Assembly: GCF_028640845.1 (NCBI RefSeq)
Contig: NC_080542.1
Span: 61,641,064 to 61,705,063 of the forward strand
DNA from: Ahaetulla prasina
Taxonomy: Eukaryota > Chordata > Lepidosauria > Squamata > Colubridae
DNA: 64,000 bases
Reading direction: 5' to 3'
Translations under genes and position numbers: made by a program
Part shown: in pieces, positions 23,460-34,718 of the stretch
Layout: each line of letters begins with the position of its first letter
Numbering within the stretch: the first letter of the stretch is position 1
The notes under the pieces: model-generated
What the model saw: only the letters and a program-made list of their open reading frames with translations
Told to the model about the DNA's origin: nothing
Databases searched by the model: none

Positions 23460-23860
23460 AGTGATGGAAGTCCGGAAACGGGTCTGTTTCCAGCCTCCAG
23501 AGGACCTCCGGAGCCCAGGGAAGGCCATTTTTGCCCTCCCAGAGGCTCAAGGAAAGCCTCTGGAGGGTGAAAATGTGCCCCCACCCCGTGGTGCAGGAGG
23601 CCAAATAGGCCACGCCCACCATGGCCATGCCCACCCAGCAACCAGGCACAGAACTGGTTGCTAAAATTTCTGAATTCCACCCCTGATCTTGATGTTAATC
23701 TATGCACATGTGAGTGTTGATTGCTAGTCCGAAACACTGACAGGAAAGCCATTAGAATATAAACTGATAGTAAACCCTACTCATTACTAGTACTAATGAT
23801 GTTACCTAGCTTATGTAATGAAACATCTGAAGAAAATAACCAAACTCAGAAAGCCCCAAG

Positions 23861-25130
23861 GACTCCTCTGTTACCATGATTTGGACCTGCCAGAATGGGA
23901 ATGGGAATGAGATTGCATATCAAATTAAAAGTAAAGAGGAATGAAATTTTGATGTAATTTATGAGGGTGTTCCTTTGCCAACTTATTTGCTCTGAACTTC
24001 CACATATTTGTATGCAATTCCTGACACTTTTTAAAAGACATATAATGCATATTAGTTATTTTCTTCTGTTAATAGAATGCTTTTTGTTATGTTCTTTGAC
24101 AATCACTTAGCTCCTTTCATTACTAATTTATTTTTCAATTATTAAAAAATAAAATGGGACTTTAGATGCTTGCAACAGTGCAATCTTTCTTAAGAGTGTG
24201 CCAGTCTCCAAAATCATTTTTATTTCCAAGTGCATTTCTGAGTTTCAAGTCGACCCTCCCAGGCATTCTCAGAGTATAAAAATGGCAAATAGCTAGAGCT
24301 ACCACTTTGTTTGAAAATGTACAAATCAATCCAGACTAAAGGAAGACTAAAGGTAAATTTGAAAATGGATTGTTGAGCTGCACAAAAAAGACAATTCATG
24401 AAGCATGTTGGTTAAATGAAGCATCCCCTTCTCCAAAGCATTAAAGCTGGCATACTCCAAAGAAAGCTTGCAATGTTGCTTCAAAGATTTTCCAAGTTTC
24501 TTTGCACACAAATGCATGCACAAATATTTTGCTGACAGTTTTAGCAAAGATGTTGTCTACGTAAATATATAGTTGCAAAGACAACTAGGGCAAACCTTGA
24601 AGTGTGCATGTGTGCCGATGCACATATGCACTCACCTCTCCTTCTGCATCCATTTTAATTCAAGTAATGTTTTGTAACTGACTACACTGACAACCAGTTT
24701 GTCATAGCACTCTCAACATGCTTCAAACTTCCACATGTGACCCAAAACCCCATGATGCCTGATAAGGTATTGTCAGTTCTTTCTTTCACATGAAGACATT
24801 TTAGTAAAATAAAAAAGGAACAGATAAAGAGCAAACACTTTAAAGGATTAGCGTTAAGGTTATGATATCTATTCAAAGCATTTCAATAGATTGAATAATG
24901 GTCCTGAACAAAATGCTGTTCAATAGGGAGAAATGATACAAAGATAAAATAGGGCTTTGCATTATTACTTCTGAGAAGAATCAGAAGGCTAGCATGAGAT
25001 AAAAATCTTCCAATATCTGAAGAAATATCACAAAGACAGTAGGGATATTAATTACCATAATGCCTGACCCTAGGACAAAAATTCTTAGTTCAAGCTTAGT
25101 TCAAAGCTTGAACTAAGGTGGAATTTACTG
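23861..25130. other. TNS3 intron, no recognised feature
   Basis: AT-rich intron between exons B and C. Minus frames at 24347-24547 and 24682-24876 have no family. Nothing else identified. Confidence 0.5.
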
Positions 25131-25310
25131 AATATGAGAGCTATTAAGTAGTGGAACAGTCTGCCTCCTGAAGTCATGAGTGCTCCATCCCTGAAAGTTT
25201 TCAAGTAAACATTAGACAATCATTTGTTTGGGATGGTCTGAGAATTTCGGCAATAAGGAGCTGCAGGCTGTCTAAGGTCCCTTCTTTATGATTCTATTAT
25301 TGACTTTTGC
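25131..25310 (+). mobile_element. CR1-like LINE 3' fragment, old
   Basis: Matches the CR1 3' region: GTGGAACAGTCTGCCTCCTG, GTGCTCCATCCCTGAAAG, then CAATCATTTGTTTGGGATGG and AAGGTCCCTTCTTTATGATT. Strongly diverged. Confidence 0.7.
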
Positions 25311-25403
25311 CACATTATACAAACCGCATGGTGTATATATATTGATAGATTCATAAATCTCTTCCTTTAAAAAAAATTGTGCAGACCTTGATGCTATCTG
25401 AGC

Positions 25404-25495
25404 TTGGTTGCTTGCTTGCAGATGTTTCATTACCTAGTTAGTTGGATGATAAAACATCTTGAAGCAAACAACCACGCTCAGAGAGTACTAAGGAC
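25404..25495. repeat. Palindromic joint of the unclassified IR element
   Basis: GGTTGCTTGCTTGCAGATGT with TTCATTACCTAG is followed directly by an inverted version, AAAACATCTTGAAGCAAACA with ACCACGCTCAGAG. The two ends of the 21605-23860 element are here almost back to back. Confidence 0.6.
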
Positions 25496-25853
25496 TCTAC
25501 AATTCAACCTTGAACTACAGATATTATCTTCTCTTCTGTTTGAAAAACTGTGCGATAGTCTATTGCCTTGGAAATCTTTGATATTGGCAGGTGTTTTGAG
25601 ACTCAATTTTGTTATGGAAGTAAAAAGAGTAAAAAAAAAGATTCCTTCTAAAGTATTGCCTTATTTTGAAGGGGCAATATTTATAGGCTTCTGTACAAAC
25701 ACTTACAAGTTGGAAACCACTGTATTATTGGTCTTTAGAAAATTATAAAGCTGGCATTTCAACTAATTCTTGTTTGTTAATGTTAACCAGTTTTGTAAAT
25801 CTATTTTTTAATTAAAACTGGCAAAATTGAGTAGAATAAATAGAGCTATCTAA

Positions 25854-26213
25854 GGTAAAGGAAAGGTTCCCCTCGCACATACGTGCTAGTCGTTGCCGAC
25901 TCTAGGGGGCGGTGCTCATCTCCATTTCAAAGCCAAAGAGCCAGCACTGTCCGAAGATGTCTCCATGGTAATGTGGCCGGCATGACTCAACGCCAAAGGC
26001 GCACGGAACGCTGTTACCTTCCTACCAAAGGTGGTCCCTATTTTTTCTACTTGCATTTTTACGTGCTTTCGAAATTGCTAGGTTGGCAGAAGCTGGGACA
26101 AGTAACGGGAGCTCACCCCATTACACAGCAGCACAAGGGATTTGAACCGCTGAGCTGCCAACCTTTCGATCGACAAGCTCAACGTCCTAGCCCCTGAGCC
26201 ACCATGTCCCTCC
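25854..26213 (-). mobile_element. Sauria-type SINE
   Basis: Read on the minus strand it begins with a tRNA-derived part containing box A/B-like text (GGTGGCTCAGGGGCTAGGAC; GCGGTTCAAATCC-type box B) and ends with the BovB-related tail (GTGCGAGGGGAACCTTTCCT). It is full-length, about 360 bp. The open frame 25883-26197 is incidental. It lies 75 bp before exon C. Confidence 0.92.
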
Positions 26214-26287
26214 TAGAGCTATCTAGGAAGCTTATATATGATTATGAGAAATGGTTTTCCATACTGTAATTCTGTTTTACATTCCAG

Positions 26288-26408
26288 ATGGGTGTTGTAA
26301 ATTATTTGGAAAACCCAAATGAAGGAGATGGAAGCATTTTCTCACCCAGCAAGAACGCAACAGTTCCACTTACTCCAGCATTTCCTGTATCACCAAAGAC
26401 TCCCTATG
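26288..26408 (+). CDS. TNS3: Tensin-3, central exon C
   Basis: A 121-bp coding exon: 40 codons plus one base. The acceptor is TTTTACATTCCAG and the donor is GTATGT at 26409. It starts in phase 0, matching the end of exon B, and ends in phase 1. The peptide runs MGVVNYLENPNEGDG, then IFSPSKNATVPL, then TPAFPVSPKTPY. The last block is the same as the STPAFPVSPETPY of mammalian TNS3, which fixes the identity. The following Val codon should be completed by an exon beyond this window. The Sauria SINE just upstream leaves only about 75 bp of older intron before the exon. Confidence 0.92.
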
Positions 26409-28139
26409 GTATGTGGACATGACTGTTTTGGAATGGTGGCTTCCTTATTTCTTTAATGAAAATGTATCACTCACAATAATCACTTAAGGTGATAGTGAGA
26501 TAGGCAGTGCCTAAATTTGATTTAAAAAAATAAATAATAGAAGGCTTGTTTTATTATTCACATTTTATAGTTAAAACTTTTTTGCAGTACCAGCAATGTT
26601 TCAATAAATTAATTTGAAGTCTGTATAAGTACATTTACAAATTTAATTTTTATTAGTAGTATTTTCCGAAGGTATTGCAAGTTTTACATGGGCAGGGTGA
26701 ATTCTCATCTTGATTGACTAGGTCTTTCATGAAAAGTTGCTGCAGTTTCTTAAACTGTTTGTTTTGCATTTAAATAGTAGGTAAAATAAGGCTAATAAGA
26801 TGTAGCCTGCAAGAGGCAAGGCAATGTTGCAAAGTGGGCAGGATTATAGCAAAAAGTGCCCCAATGACTCAGGATTTTCTGAGTAAACTATGTTAAATCT
26901 ATTTTTAAATCTACACTACAGTTGTGGGTTTTTTTTTCTTGCTTCAAAATGCCTTCAAACAATTCCATCAATTTTCACGAATTTTGTTGGAAGAACTCTG
27001 GAATGTACAAAAATAAACTCTCTCTCTCTGTGTGTTTGTGTGGGGAGTATGTACAGCCATGAGGCCCTTAGGTCATATATGCTCTAAACTATCAGACACT
27101 TTTGCAAGTTAATTGCAGTCCAGTGATGGTTTTGAAGACTATAAGAATCCTTATTTAAATCAGAAGTTGTTATTTTGTCATTAACTCGGCTAAAAAGAAT
27201 TTCTGTATATACTTTGCTCTACTATTTCTCTCTGTGTGAGTGTGTCTCTGTGTGTGCCTGTGTCTTTATTGAGTCTTAACATCATACATTAAAATACAAA
27301 CCAACATAAAAAAAAGGAAAGTGAGAAAAAATAAGGAATATGTGGTGCAGTCCATAAATTCTTGCCATTCAAATATTTTGAATGACTATGTTGGTTTAGA
27401 CTTTTGAGAATTGAAGCCCCAAAAAGTTGGAGTAAAGTGCTCTTCCTTATCCCAGTCTTTTGGTTGATATTGCCAAGTTGGCTTTGGTGAAAGGCAATTT
27501 CTTGGTTTAACAGGCAGGTAGTAAGAAGAATTTCCAGGACTATATAACTGGGCATGTTGGTAATTGTTTGATTGTTTCTGTTGGTATTTTTCCTTTTTCC
27601 TTATTAACAAAACATGTTTGTCATTGCTGTTTTATACATGTTCAGTCAAGCCAGAAGATTTATATTTCACATACCAAGATAAGTTATCACATAATAAAGA
27701 ATACAGAAAACAATGCAACCAGAATATTTCTCTAACACATATTTCACCGACCCTTATATATATTTAATCAGCACACAATCTTAATTTTAAGTTAATCTGC
27801 TATTGTTCAGTAAGAAAATTAAACATTAAAATTTTCCACCTGTATTGCCACCTTTTATACAGCTCTTATTTTATATGCTTACAAGACACGGCCTATTGTG
27901 TCATTGTTTCAGGGATAATTCTTTATCTAAGCAGAGAAACTGAATGACCAGAGGTGGACAAAAAGGAGTGAGCAGGAGTGACTTCCAATTTCCTTCTGGG
28001 TTCCTGATTGAATTTCCTTGGGGGAAACTGGCAGGATATATCAGAAATCTTCCTCCCTCTTTCCGTCCGTTCCTTTTGCCTGCATTATCTTCTTTCCATC
28101 CTTCCCTGTCTCTCTCTCCCTGCCTTCCACCCTTCCTTT
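26409..28139. other. TNS3 intron start, no recognised feature
   Basis: First part of the long intron after exon C. It contains short TC/TG-rich stretches (27018-27045, 27225-27265). Frames at 27289-27767 and 27944-28247 show no family. No next TNS3 exon was found. Confidence 0.5.
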
Positions 28140-28765
28140 CTTATTTTCATTTATTTATTTACGTATTTATTTATTCAATTTATTTTTCATCCATCTTATT
28201 TTGAAGTGATTCTAGGTGGCATTAAAAGCATTAAAACCATAATATAAATATTTCCAAAACAATAAAAAAATAAATTATTATCAAAGTTAAAATTATAGTT
28301 AAAGGATGAGAGAGGGGGGTGGGATTGGGTCTTAATTCATCAATTACCTCCAGTGTGATACTGCACTATTGGGGTCTCAAGCCATCTGACAGAGCCTGGT
28401 CTTCAAGTCCTTATGGAATGTGAGAAGGGTGGAGCCAATCTCATCTCAGGGGTAAGATGTTCCAAACGGCAAGAGCCACCACAGAAAAGGCCCTTGTCCT
28501 GGGCTCTGACAGCTGAAATTCCTTGCCTGACTGGATCTGTGGCATGCCTCCCCTACTGGTGCAGATGGGGTGGGCTAATCCCATTGGGGTATGATGGTTC
28601 CTTAAGTAACTTGTATCTATGTCATGCATGGCTTTAATGATAATAACCTTAAACTGCACTCAGAAGCAAAACAGCAACCTGTCAGTTCACAGAGTGTGAA
28701 CCTCCCATACTTCCACATTCTGCACCAATTGAAACTTCCAAATGATCCTCACCTTTCTTGCCTCT
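28140..28765 (-). mobile_element. L2-like LINE 3' fragment, old
   Basis: A TTTATTTA tail at the left, then the L2 3' end variant TGAAGTGATTCTAGGTGGCA. The minus frame 28441-28659 encodes FKVIIIKAMHDIDTSYLR, then RAFSVVALAVWNILP, recognisable as the end of an L2 ORF2. Highly diverged. Confidence 0.75.
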
Positions 28766-29225
28766 TCCTTCTTCCCTGTCTTCAACTCTTCATTTCATCT
28801 TCCCACCTTTCTCCCTCTCCTTTCCTTTTTTCCTTCCTCTCTACTTCACTCCCTGAAATTCTTCATTATATATGTCTCTCTTCCCTACTCGCTGTTTTCC
28901 CCTGTCATTCTGTCATTATCTTCCTTCCTTTCCTTCCTAGAATTTCTTCTGGATTCTCCATTTACTTTGCTCATAGGAAACTTTCAATGAGAAAGTCACT
29001 GGGGAAACCAGCAGGAAGTTCAAGTTGAAAGCTAGCAGGCAAGTAAATGTCACCTGCCAGGAATGGAGGGAGCAAGGGGGTAGGTGAAAGTACATGAAAG
29101 GTGCTGTGCAGGTTGGGAAGTGTGTGTTCATGCACAAGAGATCATGTATTAATTGAGGAGCATCTACAAGAGAGCAACACTGGTCAGGAAGAGTGCATGG
29201 GATTATGGAGATGTGCAGATAGTCC
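28766..29225. other. TNS3 intron, pyrimidine-rich
   Basis: Contains a C/T-rich stretch (28790-28945) with chance frames. No gene or clear transposon. Confidence 0.45.
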
Positions 29226-29495
29226 ACATGAGTGGGCCGTGGATAGCTCAGGCTGTTAGGAGCCTGTTATTAGAACACAATAGCCTGCAATTATTGCAGG
29301 TTCAAGCCCGGCCCAAGGTTGACTCAGCCTTCCATCCTTTATAAGGTAGGTAAAATGAGGACCCAGATTGTTGGGGGGGCAATAAGTTGACTTTGTAAAT
29401 ATACAAATAGAATGAGACTATTGCCTTATACACTGTAAGCCGCCCTGAGTCTTCGGAAAAGGGCGGGATATAAATGTAAAAAAAAATAATGAATA
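29226..29495 (+). mobile_element. tRNA-derived SINE with L2-type tail
   Basis: Starts GTGGATAGCTCAGGCTGTTA (tRNA-like box A) and has GCAGGTTCAAGCCCGG (box B). A conserved middle follows (GGTTGACTCAGCCTTCCATC and AAAATGAGGACCCAG). The tail is an L2-type 3' end, TAAGCCGCCCTGAGTCTTCG, plus an A-rich terminus. The tail suggests L2 machinery moved it. Confidence 0.85.
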
Positions 29496-31480
29496 GAATA
29501 TGGTATATGGGATCGGAATAGGTCGGAAAATGCATATCAGTACACAAGTGATGCCATGTGGGTTAGAAAAGACACATAGAGTGATTAAAGCCCATGAGGT
29601 TTTGTATAAGTGGGGCTGTTCAGTTCAGAGAAAGCAAATGTGGATACCAAAGGTCCCAACATACAAGTAAATGTTTGCTATTGGGGGGTGCGGGGAAGCA
29701 AAGGGTTGCAAGAGTGGCTGGGAAACTTCCATGGAATGTTAAAAATGAAGACCATGTGATTGCAACGGCAACTGACAGCTGAGCATGAAATAGTCAGAAC
29801 TTCCCCAAATTTAATTCCTTTGGGAGTCATGGTTCCCAGATTTCAGACACATTTTGTAAGTTAATCTATTTAAGATACTTTGGTTCAAGAATTGTTTCCT
29901 TTTGATGCACTGTAAAAGATTATAAAAATGAGTTATTATATAGATAGATTAAAATGTTTACATCCTTTTTAATGACAGTTTGAAAACTTAGGAATCCTTC
30001 TATTCTACATGTATATTCCATCTTTTTTAGTGTCATATGACAAATGTTCGTTGTTTGAGGGTAGAATTTGCTATCAACTTGCTGTCCTTTCTCCCTTTCT
30101 TCCTATTCATGAATGTTTGAATGAATAAAGAAAATGAGTCCCAACATGGTGAGCTAATACCTTATGGAATGCATGCTGCAGGAAATTCCTAGTTCATTTC
30201 TCAGTCACAAACACACTGGATGGATTTATGCCAGTTTTGTTTTTAGGACCGATACAGAAATAATACTACTGCTTCAGAATGATTTAAATGCTTGTGTCTG
30301 TTCTCGGCACTTGTTGTACTATATCGTTCTGAATGTGCTACTCAAAGTTCCAACTATCCCAGCATCTCGGCAGTCACATGATGGCAATATGCATGCTTGC
30401 TTGCATTTAAGATGGTTGCAGTATCCTGCAATCATAGGGTCACATTTGTAACCTTCCTTGTTGGCTTTCCACAAGCAGAGTCAATAGGGGATTTGGCAGG
30501 AAAGATAACAAGTCATTCCACTTAGTTGCTTGCACTTCCTCTGCCCAGCAGCTGTCACCCCTAATCTAGCTGTGCATATTTCAAGGCTTCGTTGGCCACT
30601 CATGCACCCTCCCCAACTCAGCAACCACCATCCCAGGCTCCACCACACTTGGCGTTACCTGGATTGCTTGCAAGTCACCTAACAACCAAAGGAATGCTTG
30701 GAGTGCCATTGCTAAGCAATGTGGTCACATAATATTGCACTTTAGAGCCGCATCATCCAGTCCCAATTACCATTAACTGAGCATAATTTGTACTTAAATC
30801 AGTGATGTACAACTCCTTTAAGGCTAGGAATTATATTTCTTTAAATATAGGCAGGGCAAAGAACTATTTTTGAGGGCCACTTTTGAGCGGTTTTAGGAAT
30901 AAATTTTTGAATCTTTTCCCTAAGGAATGTATTTTGTTTTGTGAAGGGTAGAGAATTCTATTCTTTCTGAGGGGCTCTTAACATGCACGGATGTGCCGAA
31001 AACCAGAAAAGCAGCTGCCCTATGGGACGGGGGTGGAAAGAACCCCCAACTGGTGCTAGGTGGTGGGAATGATGTCCGAAAGCCGATGAGCCCAGGAGCT
31101 GAGCCCACACTCAGCTGGCTGGTGGGGACAGGGACATCCTAACGCAGCCAACTTTTATTTTTTGCTGAGCTGAGACAATGCAGGGTCACATTGTAGCTCC
31201 ACGTCATAATGGGCTTCAGGAGGAGGACAGGACCCTGTCTCCCACATTGTGAAGTGCATGAGTGCAAAAAGTTCACTCAATCAAATTTATGAGTTCTTTT
31301 TCTTTTGCAAGAGGTTGGAATTGATTGACTTAAATGCAATGGAGAAATACAATGGAGAAACACTATTGGAGCTGGGCTGGGGTGACGTCGTGTGTGCCCA
31401 CAGAGAGAGCTCTATGTGCCACATCTGGCATGCGTGCCTTAGATTTGCCATTGCAGCTCTATACCATTTCAGACAAACGT
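29496..31480. other. TNS3 intron, mostly unassigned
   Basis: Weak resemblance to the 10560/44188 MITE family appears around 30360-30480 and 30650-30740 (TCACATGATGGC, TTGCAAGTCACCTAACAACC), but the boundaries are unclear. A GC-rich segment at about 30950-31240 may be another old hAT remnant. No gene found. Confidence 0.4.
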
Positions 31481-31481
31481 A

Positions 31482-33665
31482 ACGTAACGTAACGTAACGT
31501 AACATAACATAACATAACATAACATAACATAACATAACATAATAACAGAGTTGGAAGGGACGTTGGAGGTCTTCTAGTCCAACCCCCTGCTACACCATTT
31601 CAGACAAAAGGTTATCCAACAAATTCCAGTGTTGGAGCATTTACAACTTCTGCAGGCAAGTTGTTCCACTTATTGATCGTTCTAACTGTCAGGAAATTTC
31701 TCCTTAGTTCTAAGTTGCTTCTCTCCTTGATTAGTTTCCACCCATTGCTTCTTGTTCTACCCTCAGGTACTTTGGAGAATAGTTTGACTCCCTCTTCTTT
31801 GTGGCAACCCCTGAGATATTGGAACACTGCTATCATGTCTCCCCTAATCCTTCTTTTCATTAAACTAGACATACCCAGTTCCTGCAACCGTTCTTCATAT
31901 ATTCTAGCCTCCAATCCCCTAATCATCTTTGTTGCTCTTCTCTGCACTCTTTCTAGAGTCTCAACATCTTTTTTACATCGACCAAAACTAAATGCAATAT
32001 TCCACGTGTGGCTTTACCAAGGCATTATAAAGTGGTATTAACACTTCACATGAACTTGATTCTATCCCTCTGTTTATGCAGCCTAGAACTGTGTTGCTTT
32101 TTGGCAGCTGCTGCATACTGCTGGGTCATATCTAAATGGTTGTCCACTAGGATTCCAAGATCCCTCTCACAGGTACTACTATTGAGCAAGGTACCACATA
32201 TACGGTACCTGTGCATTTTGTGGTGTGTTTTTTTGCCTAAATGTAGAACCTTACTTTTTTCACTGTTGAATTTCATTTTGTTAGTTAGCGCCCAATGTTC
32301 AAGTCTGTCAAGATCCTTCTGTATCTTGAGCCTATCTTCTGGAGTGTTGGCTATTCCTGCCAGCTTGGTGTCATCTGCAAATTTGATGAGTTCCCCATCT
32401 ATCCCCTTGTCCAAGTCATTGATGAAGATGTTGAAGAGTACTGGGCCTAAAACAGAGCCTTGGGGTACTCCATTGCATACTTCCCTCCATGTGGATGTAG
32501 TTCCATTGAGGACTACATGTTGAGTGTGGTTGGTCAGCCAGTTGCGAATCCATCTGGTGGTGGTGCTGTCTAACCCACATTTTTCTACTTTATCTAGTAG
32601 TAGGTTATGGTCTACTTTATCAAATGCTTTGCTGAAGTCCAAGTAAATTATATTGACAGCATTCCTCTGGTTCACTAATTTTGTCATTTTGTCAAAGAAT
32701 GCAATGAGATTAGTCTGGCATGATCTGTTTTTGACAAACCCATGTTGGTTTTTGGTTATTACTTTGTTTGCTTCTGGGTGTTCAATGATTCATTGCTTGA
32801 TTATCTTTTCCAGAATCTTCCCTGGTATTGAGGTCAGGGTGATAGGTCTGTTGTTTCTTGGATCTGTTTTTTTTCCCCTTTTTTGAAGATGGGAACTACA
32901 TCAGCTCTTTTCCAGTCCTCTGGCAGTTCCCCTGTGCTCCAGGATCTTTGAAAGATACAGCTCAGTGGTTCTGCGATCTCATCTGCCAGTTCCTTCAGAA
33001 CCTTGGGGTGTAATCCATCCGGTCCTGGTGATTTGAACTCGTCTAGGGTAGACAGATGTTCACTTACCAATTTTTTTTCCTATTTTAACTTGTGTTCCTA
33101 ATCTGTTTTTTGTGGTGCTGTTTTTGATAGGTTGGATTGTTTTTTCCTTTTGTGTAAAGACAGATGCAAAAAAATGAGTTAAGTAGATCTGCTTTCTCCC
33201 TGTTGCTTGTCACCTTCTTGCCACTTTCTCCCAGCAATGGGCCAATTGTTTCCTTGACTTTTTTCTTGTTTTTAACATGTTGGAAGAAGCTTTTTTTGTT
33301 ATTTTTTACTTTTGTCGCTAGCCTTTGTTCATTGTGAGCCTTAGCTTTCCTCACTTCATCTTTACAGGCTCGGGCTATTTGCTGATATTCTGCCTTAGTT
33401 ATTTGCCCCTCTTTCCACTTTTTATACTTGTCCTTTTTGTCTTTCAATTTGTCAGATAGTTCTTTATGCATCCATGCTGGTTTCTTTTGATATTTATTAT
33501 TTTTCTTCTTCATTGGTCTTGTGGTACACTGGGCTTTTATAATCTCACTTTTCAAAATTTCCCAAGTTTCTTGAGTTGTTTTCCCCTTGAGGATTCTCAT
33601 CCATGGAATCCTTCTCAAGCTCTCTCTAAGTTTATTGAAATTAGCTGTCTTAAAGTCCAAGACTC
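31482..33665 (-). mobile_element. CR1 LINE, long antisense copy
   Basis: About 2.2 kb of CR1, 3' end at the left with a pentanucleotide tail (TAACG then TAACA on the + strand, 31482-31545). Minus frames in protein order: 33085-33660 (linker before the RT), 32834-33070 (RT fingers, SPGPDGLHPKVLKEL), 32046-32687 (palm, with YLDFSKAFDKVDH, PQGSVLGPVLF and FADDTKLAG catalytic box) and 31612-31947 (EERLQELGMSSLMKRRIRGD, then NFLTVRTINKWNNLP). Frames are interrupted, and the endonuclease domain is missing, so it is a 5'-truncated dead copy. It is better preserved than the CR1 at 6870-9480. Confidence 0.93.
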
Positions 33666-34715
33666 TAATTTGACTTTATTCTACTACTTGTGTTTGCATA
33701 ATGTTGAATTCCAATATTGTGTGATATTGTTTTGAAAATGATTTGTAAGAAATGTGCTGCCTTTCTCTACCATTCATTAAAGGAATGGCTGCAAAAACTT
33801 ACTATTTATTTAAGAGTTATCTTAATTAAAGTTATTAATGGATCCATAAGACAGGTATTTTAATTTGAGATTCAAACAGAAGCCTGGAAAAAAAGGTCTC
33901 TTTTAATGAATAACAGAGAGGTTCTGTGCTTATGTGAGATTCCATGCACTTCCACGTAGTTTTTGAAGTGTGACAGCTTTTTCATATGTATAATGTCTGT
34001 ATATTTAAAATATCAAGCAGCACTTCAGACAGGCCCGTTGTTTGGAACAATGCAATTAATCAATTTTTTTTATAATCACCAACAGAACACAAATGTTATC
34101 TTTATAAAAAAGTATCCATGTTTTTCATACTCCAAATAAATGTAAAAACGTTATAGCAATGTTAATGTTAGAAAATAGAGAGAATAAAATGCTGATAGAG
34201 AGAATAAAATGCTGGATATATCAGATAAAATAGAATTCTAAAGTTCAATATTTACAATTCAAAGAAGCTGAGATTAACTGGGTATGAATCTCCCTCCCTA
34301 AATTCTAAGTTGTGAAAAAAAGACAATTACTGATTCCTTAATATTCAATTAGTTTTATGAGGAACAACTTTATCTGTTTCTATCTGCATTCACTGTAATA
34401 AAGAAAATAATCAAAGTAATAAAAAAATAGTGAGACCAGTTTTCATTCTATTACTTTTCTTTTGAAGTGTTTGCTCTTTAGTAAATTGCATTTTTGGAGA
34501 AGAGTTGTATTACTCTCAGTGTTTTTAAATTGAACTATGGTATGTATATATTTAAAATTTAAATAAAAATAATATTTTTAGTAATCATATATTTTTCAGG
34601 AAAACAATATGTTAACTTTCTGCCATATTTTTGTTTAAAAATTTATGAAGTTCTCTCCTGTTTTAGAAATATTAAGTAGGTTTTGTAAGGTATATTCCTC
34701 TTGAGCATATTTATT
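33666..34715. other. TNS3 intron, no recognised feature
   Basis: AT-rich intron with no long open frame and no clear repeat apart from A/T runs and an exact 19-bp local duplication (GATAGAGAGAATAAAATGCT core) near 34175-34215. Confidence 0.5.
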
Positions 34716-34718
34716 TAT

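Noticed and set aside
25883..26197. 104-codon frame with a FYLHFYVLSKLLGW segment
   Set aside because: It lies entirely within a Sauria SINE; the same frame recurs in the SINE at 45932.
29226..29310. Possible functional tRNA gene, because box A and box B motifs are present
   Set aside because: No acceptor stem closes, and it continues into a typical SINE body and tail.
31661..32523. Plus-strand frames of 126 and 171 codons
   Set aside because: They are antisense shadows of the CR1 reverse transcriptase on the minus strand.
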